From Tubulanus polymorphus (taxonomy: Eukaryota > Nemertea > Palaeonemertea > Tubulaniformes > Tubulanidae), in contig NC_134027.1 in NCBI RefSeq assembly GCF_964204645.1, positions 14,062,485 through 14,126,484 on the forward strand: a stretch of 64,000 bases of DNA. Direction: 5' to 3'. Below, piece after piece: positions 23,796-34,689 of the stretch. Position numbers and translations under genes: made by a program. Below the pieces are notes generated by a model. That model ran no database searches and was not told where the DNA came from. It was given only the letters and a program-made list of their open reading frames with translations. The stretch's first letter is position 1, and each line of letters begins with the position of its first letter.

Positions 23796-26068
23796 CACTT
23801 TCACTGCTGCATTGCATAGCATTGTTGCCTAGCTATGCTGGGCCCGTTTCGGGAAAAATAGGAAATTATTATATTCTGAGAATAAATGAATATAGAAGCA
23901 TATTAGCCTACCTTTACTTGTTTTATTCACTTATCTCCAATATTGAGCTTTTGTGTGATACATTCTGAAGCAGTTTGGGTTTGCAATGTGTAGTGGTACC
24001 CCACATTCTTTGCACATGTAACGAGTGTCTTTACGGATTCCTTTTTTCGCACAAACCCGACAGCGTCTTTGAGCATTTGTTTTCTTGTCAGTAGCTGGTA
24101 TTGTGACAATTGTATGTCTTCTCATGGCAGGGCTAATTCTAGTAGGTGGGTCACTTGTACACCTAGGCACTGGAGGGCGCACAGCAGGAGCAGGATCATC
24201 TGCATCGGAATCAGCATCGTCATTCAGCGTATTTCCATGTACAACCATTGCTTTGATCACCGAGGTCAAAAAGTCCAACAGCTCCTCAGAGGCCTTGCTA
24301 TACTTCTTGAACAGAATATGAGCATTTAGGAGTCCAAGATGAATCAAGTAATAAACCAATTTTTTGGGCCACTTCACGGTTTTTCGAGTGCACGGGTAAT
24401 ATTTGCCCATTTGATCAAGATGATCGACACCGGACATATATCTATTGTAATCCAAAATGCATTTTGGTTTTTGCACCTGATGTCCACCAGCATTCACATG
24501 ATCTGCCTTTGAAGCATCATGTAGAGTAGTAATCATCTTCACAACCCTTTTATCTTTCCACATAAGCAACAGAATTTGTCCTTTGCGGCGAAATGCGACA
24601 TCACTAACGCCAAGTTGATTTTCCTGATCTCTCAATGATTTTGGCATTCCCCTATCTACTCTGACAGTTCCACAGGTGTGGGTTTTCTTGGAAAACAGGT
24701 GGGTGGATACAGTGAGACTATTATAAAAATTATCCATATACACCTTATAGTTTTTTTGATACAAAGATGTCAGTAAATCATCACAGATTTGTACATTGGA
24801 CCGACCGAGACCACAGTATAAGCTATAGCCGTACACATATCCACTTTCAGATTCACAGAGAATATAACCCTTCATCCCGTATTTGATGGGTTTCTTGGGA
24901 TTATAAACACGAAACAGCAAGCGGCTGCGCCACTTGAGCATGCCTTCATCCAGTGCGAGATGCTCAGTTGGTACATATATTGACATGAACTTCTGTATGA
25001 AAAAATCATAGACTGGCCGCACTTTATATAATCGGTCATTATCATTTGCTGGCCTAGCATCATTATCATGAAAATGAAGAAACTTGCATATCAACAAGAA
25101 TCTGTCTCTAGACATCACTGTTCCAAAGAAAGGTGTAGCAAACATGACATCGGTTGACCAGTACATATTTAGTGTTGGCTTTTTGATAATGCCGGTAAGA
25201 AAAAGCAGTGCGAGAAAGTGCCACATCTCTTTCTCGGTGACATCTTTCCAGCTGTGTACTCTAGATTTATCTTTCAGCTCAGTGTCCCTAATGTACTGTT
25301 CAGCGTACAAATTAGTTTCACGCACAAGAATTTCAATAAGTTCATCGGTAAAAAAAAGTCGAAAATAATCGAAAGGAGTCGCATCGACACCTATCTGAAC
25401 CTGCATACCTGGCGTACCGGTAAATGGGTCAACATTTGGTCGTGTATCAACATCACTCCATCCTACATCTGAAGGATGCATGCCTCCAGGGGCATTTACA
25501 ACATTAGCAGCACCTCTGCCCCTACCTCTCCCACGTCCACGGCCCCGTGCACGGCCGCGAGGACCTCCACGTCCACGATTATTTTGTACAGCGACTGGGG
25601 CAGGTGGTTGAAAATTATCGTCACTAGAATCACTCGAATCAGGCTGTTCATCCTCACCTGAAGATCCCCCTGAATCTGCAGAAAAATGTTCTTCATTTTC
25701 CTCATCGAATAATTCCTCCTCTGAATCTGAATCAGCAAATAATTCATCGATTTGTTGATGATTTAGACGTTGACGGCGATTATTCATGGTCGCTGCCATT
25801 TTGTTTTCGATTGTTTATTTCCAAGTCACACATTGCTATTCAACAGCGTCAAGCATCATAAAATCAATATAAATACACTACGAACATACATTACTGAATG
25901 CCGCTATATGTCTACGTGCACTTGGATTAATCATACAGCTCTAGTTAGTTTATGGTACAGACGCCAGAGACCGACACTTCCTAGTGTTTGGAAAACGTAC
26001 ATATACGTCCATAGCAGTTAATGTAATTTTTGATAAGACGTAGATATACGTCCACAGCAGTGAAAGTG
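23796..26068 (-). mobile_element. complete piggyBac transposon
   Basis: The 2273-bp element is bounded by TTAA on each side and by 14-bp perfect terminal inverted repeats (cactttcactgctg / cagcagtgaaagtg). A subterminal motif around acgtatatctacgtc occurs near the right end (26030-26055), with a related acgtatatgtacg form at about 25996-26012; such repeats usually bind transposase. One long gene on the minus strand fills most of the element. It sits inside diverged satellite A, so it is younger than that part of the array. With intact ends and an open transposase it could be autonomous. Confidence 0.95.
23931..25799 (-). CDS. piggyBac transposase (PGBD4-like), apparently intact
   Basis: The 622-codon uninterrupted frame starts at an ATG (25797-25799) and ends with TAA. 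An AATAAA signal lies on the same strand at 23922-23927, just after the stop. The N-terminus is acidic (about residues 18-63), followed by an RG-rich stretch (75-96) probably aiding nucleic-acid binding or nuclear location. The DDE_Tnp_1_7 core covers roughly 140-505, with the catalytic aspartates in LALDEGM (D284), VYMDNFY (D356) and SGVDHLDQ (D459). The C-terminus has a Cys/His zinc-binding domain: C580, C583, C596, C599, H604, C610, H615, which in the family binds the transposon ends. Length matches the usual 560-640 residues. The enzyme excises and reinserts the element at TTAA without footprint. The alternative, a domesticated gene, is unlikely because the ends are intact. Confidence 0.95.
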   Translation of the reverse strand: MAATMNNRRQRLNHQQIDELFADSDSEEELFDEENEEHFSADSGGSSGEDEQPDSSDSSDDNFQPPAPVAVQNNRGRGGPRGRARGRGRGRGRGRGAANVVNAPGGMHPSDVGWSDVDTRPNVDPFTGTPGMQVQIGVDATPFDYFRLFFTDELIEILVRETNLYAEQYIRDTELKDKSRVHSWKDVTEKEMWHFLALLFLTGIIKKPTLNMYWSTDVMFATPFFGTVMSRDRFLLICKFLHFHDNDARPANDNDRLYKVRPVYDFFIQKFMSIYVPTEHLALDEGMLKWRSRLLFRVYNPKKPIKYGMKGYILCESESGYVYGYSLYCGLGRSNVQICDDLLTSLYQKNYKVYMDNFYNSLTVSTHLFSKKTHTCGTVRVDRGMPKSLRDQENQLGVSDVAFRRKGQILLLMWKDKRVVKMITTLHDASKADHVNAGGHQVQKPKCILDYNRYMSGVDHLDQMGKYYPCTRKTVKWPKKLVYYLIHLGLLNAHILFKKYSKASEELLDFLTSVIKAMVVHGNTLNDDADSDADDPAPAVRPPVPRCTSDPPTRISPAMRRHTIVTIPATDKKTNAQRRCRVCAKKGIRKDTRYMCKECGVPLHIANPNCFRMYHTKAQYWR

Positions 26069-26072
26069 TTAA

Positions 26073-27010
26073 GTTTCATTAGGTCTATAATGGATGTATG
26101 AAAGTTTAACAGGGTCAATATAGAAAAGATCATACATTTCTCCAGTTGGTTTTATAAGCCACATTCACAATAGTTTTAGAAGGGTCTAAATTTGACCTCA
26201 CTGATTTAGAACAGACCATGGACTCTAAAATGTTTTAGTCCATGAAGAGACCAAGCATTCACCTAAGTGACACATCTGTTCCGAATGGGCCAGTTTCATT
26301 TTAAACCAAACCAATTTAGACTAAATGATCAAATATTTAGAACGGACTGAATCTGTGTGCGTGGACAGAAACATCCCAGGTCCATTCTAAATTCTGAGTC
26401 TCGGCGGTATGAATTTAATTAAAGTTAACTGGTCACCTAATCACCATCAAACTGATAAATATAGTTTTCAAATTCAATATCATTTCAATATAAGTAGAAT
26501 GATGTTTATTGATCTTAAAATCTGTCAAATGTACTGGTCACAGAATATTCGTCCTCTTTACTTGATTTGAAAATAACCTAGATTTACTATAGATTGTTGT
26601 GTCCAGGAAAATCCAGTCGTCAAATCTTTTCAATAAGAAAGAGTAATAAAATGTGAAAAATTATAGCATTTTATAGGATACTTTAACTGAAATCATAACT
26701 AGTGGTCTCATGATTTATTGAGTGATTGTTGCCACAACTTTTATCAAAGCGCTGCAACTGACTACTCATAACAAATGTTTGATCTCTTACCTAATAATTC
26801 TACTTCACATTAGGTCTATATTAGTTTGCATGTAGTTTTATATCATATACACATAAAAAAATGTAGAACATCATATATAAGCCTCAACAGGTAGAGATTT
26901 ATACAGTAATCTAGATAAATAGTTCTCATCCATTTTGGATGACAAGGAAATCGATTATTCGATTCTTATCCATTTTGGATGACAAGGAAATCGATTATTC
27001 GATTCATGCT
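26073..27010 (+). repeat. far-diverged satellite A unit and 40-bp duplication
   Basis: Landmarks such as gcgctgcaactgactac and acaaatgtttga (gatc at 26781) show that satellite A continues beyond the piggyBac in heavily diverged form. At its right end a 40-bp unit (atccattttggatgacaagg, then aaatcgattattcga) is present twice in tandem, at about 26923-26962 and 26963-27002, with one change, so that duplication is recent. Confidence 0.7.
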
Positions 27011-28985
27011 AAACCATGTTTACATGTAGTTTAGCACTTTTGAAAACTGCAATAAAATTTGCAATCAGTTCATTTCAGGCTGGGTCTGTTGTGCTTAGCT
27101 TGATCATGATTTTTTAAAAAGAAATGTACAGGGTAGATGGGTGGGTCAACTTTTAAGCTCAACAAGGAGTAATTTTTTGGCGTCATAATAAAACCTGATT
27201 ACTGACTGATCATGCAAACATCTCTTATTGGACACAGTCGTTCTTGTCGCCATTTCTATTTCAAGTGAGATCGATTTATGTTTCATAAATCATTATGGAT
27301 AAACAATCCACATAAATGTACGTATATTCAATATAAAAAATTTTTCTTAATGGAAACTACACAATTACAATTATTAACATGGTTTTGATTACTTGAGGTA
27401 GATAATGCCAAATTCCCATGACCACAATTCAATTTTCAATTTACAACAGCTTTCATGAACAATAACAACCTTGATATGCTATTACTTATTGTAAAAGGTT
27501 GAAATTGGTGATTTATATCAGTAAAAGTAAAGCTGTTGTATTTGAGAAAAGAAAGTCTGCTAGGCAAACTGTATATAACATCAATGGATGTCATCCTCTA
27601 GACTAGATACCTAAAACCTCAAGCAATCATGATTGCTCGTAGCTAAAACTGACTTTACGCTAGAAAATATCTCACATTATTATCGCAAAGCCAAAGAATT
27701 TCGGTCAGTATATATAGATGTTCCAACCACAAATTACAAATGGAGAGGGATAGATAAGAAAAAGCCACAATACGCAATATGGAACCAGGGACATACACAA
27801 CCTGGGTCGCATATATAGGACTGTATATTGGGGTATATAAGTCCAGAAGCCCACTCAAATCTTATGCCGACATATATCTTCGTAACTTTGATACAGAACA
27901 TTAAAATTGGAGCAGCTTCAAATCCCTTCCTTAGAGCCTACGAGATCAATCACTCATAATATTTAGAATCTGAACTCAAGCACATCAAACAATTCCTCTC
28001 TCAAATAGAATAGGGCCTGCTGATATATTACACTTATGTAATCTTATGTTAAAACAAAGAATCCTGAGGACCTAATCAGATGCGGTATACATAAAATTCC
28101 CAGTGGTTAATAAGAAAAGTTTTTCATTAGAGAAACTGGCTGATCACTCATCATATGAATAAAAGAACACAGATGTTCCATGAATGATAAACCTGAAAGT
28201 TCATAGTTCTATCATAGTATCTTCTTATCAGGGGTAGATCTAAGGGGGGTGAATAGGAGATAAAAATTTTCTACGAGGGGCTTTTTCGTGTCAATAGCCT
28301 CTAAGAAGATGAAATAAGAATGTTATTAGCTGCCTCAGAATAAAAAACAACAGTAGCATTGCGACTTTATTGTATTATATACCTATTATATGACGCCGTA
28401 CTATGCTACGAGCAATACGAGTTTGAGATCTCCAGGTGAAGATATCATAAAATACACTTATGTACTGAATTGCTGATGACATTTTGACGTGAAACAGTGA
28501 TATTTAATACAGTTGATTGAACCATTTACGAGAGGTGCGGATCTGCACTTACTTTACCGGACCATTCCGTTGTAGATGAGTTAGTGTATCTCCACCCATT
28601 CCGCTAGGCCGTATATGTATCCGATAAACGATTATTTTCCCAATCATAACTACGTATTTGACTTCTTTCCCAATCTGTGTCAAAAATTTCCCAAAACAGT
28701 ACCATGACAAATACTTGAGAAATGACCTGCTTCCCCTAATAATCTCATCAAAATCATCAACACCTCATCCCGGCCACGGCTCAGCAGGTTCAGCAGTGCA
28801 TTTCTGTGGAATCATTAATGTAATGCAATTATTTTGACAGCGGAAAAGAATTTTAAGATAATTTTTTGTCATTATGTCTTATTAATATGTTTTAGAAGAT
28901 ACTAAATCAACATTCTGGTGAAAATCAAACACTTTATAACATAAAAACATCTGTAGAAATTTACATTGTTTATAAAGTTGCACAA
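27011..28985. other. non-coding stretch, no gene recognised
   Basis: No domain-bearing frame was found. Short frames such as 27633-27818 lack start context or homology I recognise. It lies downstream of the ACSF2-like exons on the minus strand, where further exons would be expected, but I could not find them. Confidence 0.4.
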
Positions 28986-28989
28986 GGTA

Positions 28990-29090
28990 TTAAAGTTACA
29001 CAAGGGTTCATTCGTACAAACGGACGGACGGACGCTATGATGGACCGACAGACTACGGACGAAAAGTGAACGCAAGTGGGCTTAAAATAA
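28990..29090 (+). repeat. R1 3' end remnant
   Basis: Carries the ACGG tract (acggacggacggacgctatg) and the R1 terminal phrase gaaaagtgaacgcaagtggg, lacking the rest of the element. It lies immediately next to the ACSF2-like exon, in the intron. Confidence 0.75.
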
Positions 29091-29121
29091 AGATAACCCT
29101 AATAGAACGGATATTACTGAC

Positions 29122-29304
29122 CTTTTTCAAACAATATTCTAACTCATCAGTTTGATAAGCAGGGTTGACATTTACTTGTATAATTCCAGCTCGAGCTGTG
29201 CCATATTGTGCTATAATCCATTCTAACGAATTCGGACCCCAGACCCCGATTCGATCACCTCTTCGTAATCCAAGTTCTAGCAACCCAGCTGCAAATTTAT
29301 CTGC
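29122..29304 (-). CDS. ACSF2-like: ACSF2-like acyl-CoA synthetase, internal exon
   Basis: The exon starts after an intron ending ttaatttcag at 29304 and ends with AAAAAG followed by donor gtcagt (29121-29120). Its 183 bases encode 61 residues, reading ADKFAAGLLELGL, then RRGDRIGVWGPNSLEWI and AGIIQVNVNPAYQTDELEY. This is the early part of the AMP-binding domain of medium-chain acyl-CoA ligase ACSF2, a mitochondrial adenylate-forming enzyme that activates fatty acids to acyl-CoA. Phase and sequence join exactly to the upstream exon at 29533-29713. The AMP-binding P-loop and later motifs are not in the window, so I cannot tell whether the gene is complete. Confidence 0.85.
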
Positions 29305-29532
29305 CTGAAATTAATTTGAGACATACGGTCAACCTTCGATATACCGTCCTCCCATATACAGCTGCCTACCGCCAGGTTTTCTCAGTCCAAATCTCAATAC
29401 AAATACATCATAAAACATCCCCGATATACCGCCATACTCCCATACACCAGGGGTTGACTCGGTCTATATCGATTTCACCTTAAATGAACAACATTCATCA
29501 GGACTTCAAGTTGATCAAAGAAGTAAACTTGC

Positions 29533-29713
29533 CTCTTTCCGCAGTTCAGCGAAAGTCAGTCTTTTATTAGCTGTAACATCAATGAAAGCCTCATCATCAG
29601 GGTGATTTTCAGCCGCTAAATCAATCAATTTACCAATAGTTAGCCCAACTAAAGGAACATTATGTGTTCCATATCTATAACTCCATTTCAAAGCTTCCAC
29701 AACACCATCAGCT
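29533..29713 (-). CDS. ACSF2-like: ACSF2-like acyl-CoA synthetase, upstream exon
   Basis: The exon follows an acceptor ttttgttgtag and begins at 29713; it ends at 29533 with CGGAAAGAG and the donor gcaagt. The 181 bases encode ADGVVEALKWSYRYG, then VPLVGLTIGKLIDLAA and RLTFAELRKE, matching the N-terminal part of ACSF2 before the AMP-binding core. Protein continuity with the next exon (RKE then ADK) shows that the 5' splice site is GC rather than GT: a GC-AG intron with otherwise perfect donor context. Earlier exons (mitochondrial presequence) were not recognised upstream. Confidence 0.85.
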
Positions 29714-30003
29714 CTACAACAAAATATTACTGTTTAAATTATACTTTATAGGCCTATGTGTCCCAGGTTATTCTAAACTCATAGCACCAATCATGTTTAT
29801 GCTTCACTGAAAACCCTACTGTGTAGCATACACTGTATATCAATCTCCCAGTTGTATATATTTGGTATGTTCATAGGGTCCTGCTACTAGCAGCTAGTGT
29901 ACAAGACGAAACGACGGAATACAAAACAAAATGACGAATTATGAAACACCGAAATGGTCCTTTTTAAAGGTCCAGCTAAAGCAAGTGAATAAGACATAAA
30001 ATA

Positions 30004-30200
30004 AACTAGGGGTCCAGGGACACCATGCCCACTTGGGAAGTGGTTTCAAATGCTCGACAATCTAACAATTACAATATTAAACGCCCCTAGCTGGCCATAT
30101 ACGAAACCCAAAGACCTTGAAACTCACCGCAATCAAAGAACATGTCATGAGGTACAATTTTGCAATATAATGGTAACAAAAAATGTAGTCGTACCAACAT
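30004..30200 (+). repeat. R1 5' end fragment
   Basis: Starts at the R1 5' phrase aactaggggtccagggacac and catgcccacttgggaagtgg, then one partial ~157-bp unit (ggccatatacgaaacccaaa, catagaac-type phrase changed to caaagaacatgtc). It ends at about 30200 where a different duplicated sequence begins. Confidence 0.8.
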
Positions 30201-30625
30201 AATATAGAAACAAGAAACAAAATTCTTAATATGGACTTTCCTAAATTTACATGAGTGTACGTATGTTTAATCAGCATCAAAATTAAACATTGGTACTCTA
30301 GATCAGAAAATTAAAAGCAGAACAAATGAAAAATAGTAAAAACTTTTGATTTAATTCAAATGATGGGAGAAGACTTACTTTAACAGATAATTAGGTCTAG
30401 ATCGAAAATAAGGACGGAAAATATCAAGAAACAAGAGACAAAATTCTTTATATGGACCTTCTTGAATTTACCAGAGTGTACGTTTAATCATCATCAAAGT
30501 TAAACATTGGTACTCTAGATTAGAGATTATAAGCAGAATAAAGGAAAAATGGTGAAAACTATTGGATCGACTTCAAATGATGGGAGAAGACTTTTTACAG
30601 ATAATTAGATTGAAAATATGGATGG
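30200..30625 (+). repeat. ~210-bp tandem duplication
   Basis: Two copies (about 30205-30415 and 30425-30625) share aattctt-atatggac-ttc, gtttaatca-catcaaa, ttaaacattggtactctaga and tcaaatgatgggagaagact. The second leads directly into the sequence with the gccccatggggc palindrome. Confidence 0.8.
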
Positions 30626-31080
30626 GAAATCTCAAGAAAACAAGAGCCCCATGGGGCTTGACGCGGCAGCTTCACAAATTATAAATGACCTATCCTTTAA
30701 TCAATTTCATATTTCAAATATGCTAGAATGGCATATCTATGAACGGATCCACAGATCCATGAACACTGAAAAGGGCAAGTTAAGTATCCATGCAGACAAA
30801 ACAAGGGTTCAAAAATATGAAATTTTAGTGCAATTTTATACAATTTCTAGGTACCGAGACATCTTATTAGTTACTGGTGGAAAAAGTGCCCTGAAAAATA
30901 TTGCCGTTGTATTTTTAAAATGGCATAGGAAAATGTATTGCGACAGGAGCACGTGCGTGTTGTGTCCCTGTCTAAATCTGCCACCGAGGTCTTTATTAGA
31001 TCATTTCCCTGACTTTTTTGCAGAAACTTCGTTCGGAAAGATAGGAATTACCTTATAGAGTGACCCACCATGTTCAGGGG
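30618..31080 (+). other. probable dispersed repeat with a chance open frame
   Basis: A 146-codon frame (30618-31058) has no domain I can recognise; it ends with a Cys-containing stretch (CDRSTCVLCPCLNLPPRS). It begins inside a tandem duplication and runs through the palindrome gccccatggggc in the context acaagagccccatggggctt, a phrase I associate with dispersed non-coding repeats in marine invertebrates. I therefore favour repeat DNA over a gene. If it were coding, a spliced or unspliced transcript with codon bias would be expected. Confidence 0.3.
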
Positions 31081-32500
31081 GTCCCTGCATTGATATTTAA
31101 GAAAGTAACCTTAATAGTTGAACCAAGTAAACTTGGATGAAGCTGAAAATCTGTCAAATAAAACGATCTAGAAACCAGAATCCGGTCGTACCAATCACAG
31201 CGCTTGTAACAAACCGTCAGTAGACTTCTGTTGGTTTTCCCGTTAAATTGACCAATCAGCGAACGTTTTACCGAACAAGGAAGTGTTTCGAAAATCGATA
31301 TATGACGTCACGCGCAACAGCGCCAGTAATGAAATCACGCTTCGTGAGGCACGGGGCTGGTGGAAGCGAGTTCGGGAGTGATACCGGACCCCTGGCAAGC
31401 GAGGATGTTCGGTGAACGGCAGAATTTTTACCAGCGACAATCCCTATATGGTCTTAGACCATAAAAATCGCATTAAGTGCTTTTTCATTTTCATTTTCTG
31501 GAGGCAAACATTCTAAGCTTTCAGAATTTTGGTATTTCAAGCCTGCCAATAACTCGGTTCAAATTAACATATGAACATAGGGTAATTAAAGGTGAATTTT
31601 GTATGAAAAAAAGCTAAGTAGTTTGACCATGGTATCAGATTTTTGGTTATCAATTTATCTTAGGTTTTAAACCTTTAATACTTTACTGCATAGGTTATAT
31701 CAACATTCATTCAAGAAAAATGAAGACACTATAAACTGGTAACGCGTGATAGCTACAGGGAAATGATAAGTTTTCCCGTAATTCCGTTACCAGAAAATCA
31801 TAGTTTAATCTCACTTAATTTCAAGTGACATCTTTCTATAGGGTTTAAAGATACCCCCCATCCACCCTATGAAACTTCAAACGCGACAGTAAGAATCTCT
31901 CTTCTGGGTTAAAGTTTTTGTTTATTTTCAAATCTTAGCCCTGCATTGGAGTTCTTTGTTTTAGTAGGCCTATTCATTGTTGAATTAATTAATAAATATA
32001 TCAAAAAAATAAATTGTTGGCAAAAATAGGCATATGCCAAAAGAGCCTTTTTTGTGGTGTTGGTGTATTTTGCGCTGTGTGAGGGAAGTAGATTTCTCCA
32101 TTAAAGGCATCAAGATGGTGAATGTACATATGTTTTATACTTAATTATTTTTTAGTAAAATGCTTTATTTAATTAAGCCTTACAATGCTAGGGGTATTTT
32201 GATAAGGTAAACTGATACCTTTTCCTTTGGTAGTAAAGGGGGGACTTTGAGCTTAAAATGCAGTTGTTTCTGGTAACTTTTCCAGTTAATTGACCCTAGT
32301 TTACTGTAGGCCTAATAGTTTCTGTAACGGGCTAGTTTTATATATCTGTAGTAAATCAGTTTAAATGTGGCCCCATTTTTACTAAAACTTAAGGGACAGC
32401 CTTAATGAATTTAAATTTACTTTTTCAGAAACCAAAACCCTTGACCCCAGCATAGAAGATCAAACGTTACCGCTTAAAGATTAAAGAAGAGAGTTCAGCT
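31081..32500. other. non-coding stretch; possible promoter near 31190-31440
   Basis: No coding region is supported. Two CCAAT-type motifs (ccaatcacagcg at about 31193 and ccaatcagcgaac at 31252) lie in a locally GC- and CpG-richer patch up to 31440 that would suit a promoter, but no downstream host gene was recognised. The rest is A+T rich. Confidence 0.3.
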
Positions 32501-32525
32501 GAGCTGTGAGAGTTCAGGCAATTAA

Positions 32526-33671
32526 TGAAAAAGACAGAAATAGAAAAATGCACAGAAAAGATGCCCTTACTCCTGATGAAACAGTTATGGAAAGGGTTAA
32601 GAATCATGATCGGGTAAGAAAGCACACACAAAAAACAGACCAATGCTCACAGTAACCTTGCCAGCTTTTAAGTCGAGGCAGTCGTTAGGGAGGGCCAAAA
32701 GCAAAAAAAGGTTGCCTAAGTCTCCGAGGAAGGCAATGGCGGTTATTGCGTCAATGGCAGAAGACGTTGGTCTAGTCGTGAAAACTGATGCCCACAAATT
32801 AGCTGGAAATGAAGGACTCGATCCTGAAACGATTTACTAAGTGAAATTATACTATGTTAAAAATTTGTGGATGTGCCCTGGCATTAAAGATAAAATCATA
32901 ATTAGAAACCCAGGTCAGAAAAAAGAAACTTTACAAAAACAATTTTTACTAACAACCCTGAGAGAAGCGTATGCCGAATTCAAGGAGGAGGATCCAGATG
33001 ACAAAGTTTCATTTTCTAAGTTTTGTGACCTGAGGCCACCTGTAGTCCAGATTCTCAATAACATTCCAGATAATTTCTGTCTGTGTCGATATCACGAGAA
33101 TGTGAGATTATTACTTATAGCTGTTAAGAAAGCTGGAATTCTGATTCCTACTAGCTTTCGTGACTTCATAAAACTGGTAGTTTGTGATCAAGAGAATGAA
33201 AAATGCATGTATGGGATCTGTACTGAATGTCCAGGGATAAAGGTTCTAACTCCTGATGATAATTTAGGAAAAACCGAAATTAGCTGGCAACAATGGGAAA
33301 AAGGGCAAGATGATCAGGTGGCCAAAATCAATCAGATTGGACCTGTGAGAAATTGTTTTGATAAGCTTGTTAGTCAAGTTCAGTATTTCTTGGTACATAC
33401 TTATATCAAACGAGTACAGGCAACAGTTTTTAAAAGTGAACGAGAAAATGTCAAAAATGACCTGAATACGCTGGTAATACAAGTTGATTTTGCAGAGAAC
33501 TAAACTTGTAAGAACCAAGATGAGATCCAATCCGCTTATTGGGCATATCAGCAAGTTAGCCTATTTACAGTTTGTGGGTGGTCTCATCTCGGTTCTAAAA
33601 GTCTAGTTATCGTTTCTGACTATTTGAAACATGAGAAATATGCTGTACAAACATATACTGTATTTTCAGGC
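32526..33671 (+). pseudogene. transposase-like repeat gene with DFAEN motif, broken
   Basis: The frame from about 32643 to 33671 is continuous apart from single in-frame stops at 32838-32840 and 33501-33503, and a frame change near 32640 joins it to an upstream basic region (32526-32640). Visible parts in order: a basic segment ending AKSKKRLPKSPRKAMAVIA; then RPPVVQILNNIPDNFCLCRYH with CxCxYH; a Cys pair region (CMYGICTEC); and VIQVDFAEN, followed after the second stop by KNQDEIQSAYW. I recognise this as an uncharacterised protein family repeated in many invertebrate genomes. The Asp of DFAEN probably corresponds to the first catalytic acidic residue of an RNase H-fold transposase; that is inference. 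The C-terminal half is missing. Confidence 0.6.
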
Positions 33672-33674
33672 TAA

Positions 33675-34689
33675 TAAGCCGATTTTCTAGCTTCAGATTT
33701 TTACCCCAAAATATCATGATCGGCTTATTGGACAAATACGATCTGACCTATGTAAATAATTACTTCCCGAACTATGTCACACTTATGCTCCAACTTCAGG
33801 GTTAAATAGCGTATGAATGAGACACTGTCAGAAATTAATAAACGTATTTCTATAAAGAGTACTTGCTTATGTTGTCTATTGATGTGTTACATCGTGTCTA
33901 TTTTCAATAATTACTGTGGAAACGAGGTTTTTGCACTGGTAAATTTTTGCTTCAAATGTAAGCAATACCTCGCCCTTTTTGGATTTCATCGCGAAGCGAC
34001 GGATATGAATATGCATTTCTAACCGAATTTTCCTTATTAGGATAATGAATTCGAGGCCCAGAAATTGGCATATCAATGGCGAATGACCTTCTTTTAGTAA
34101 CAGCTTCATCGATTTTACAACTAATCAGCAATTTAACCTCAGCCAGCCGGTTCGAATCCCAGGTAAAACAATTTTTTTACCAAACATCGCACTAAGAACT
34201 CAAAAATCAAATCTAATTCAATCGAGCTCAACGAAAATAAGCTTAAATTTGATGGAATATAACGTTGTCTGCAAAATCAAAAAAATTATGGGTCCCCGTA
34301 ATTTTGCGCACTTCCTCGACGAGGGCGTTATTTAAGGGACACGGTGATAACGTCATTGATTATTTGTAAACAAACGCATTTGCAGAAAACAGCTGACTGT
34401 ATCCATAATAAAAAGATGCCTTAATAGAATCTTAACAAAACCATATGGGCCTATCTAATTCATTAATAGCCTACCATAATTATTTCAACAAATAAAGATA
34501 TGGATATCCACATAATTTTTTGAGACTTGAGTGAAAAAATCTGAATGAGCAAAACTAGAAGTAGGTGAACAAAATAGGACATACCTACTTTTTTGTGTCA
34601 AAGTGACCAAAATTCTATGTACAGGTCTAAACACAATCTGAATTTGTTTTTCTATACATTTCATCGAAAACTTTCTTTTCATATTACAG
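33675..34689. other. non-coding stretch
   Basis: No gene is supported; frame 33813-34022 has no recognisable domain. A Pol III B-box-like string ggttcgaatcc occurs at about 34149, but no cloverleaf or A box could be matched, so it may be a SINE remnant or chance. Confidence 0.35.

Noticed and set aside
31243-31440. 65-codon minus-strand frame as a gene
   Set aside because: It lies in a CpG-richer, promoter-like patch, has no domain and no continuation.
34140-34165. tRNA gene suggested by ggttcgaatcc (B box)
   Set aside because: No A box at the right distance and no cloverleaf could be paired by eye; at most a SINE remnant.
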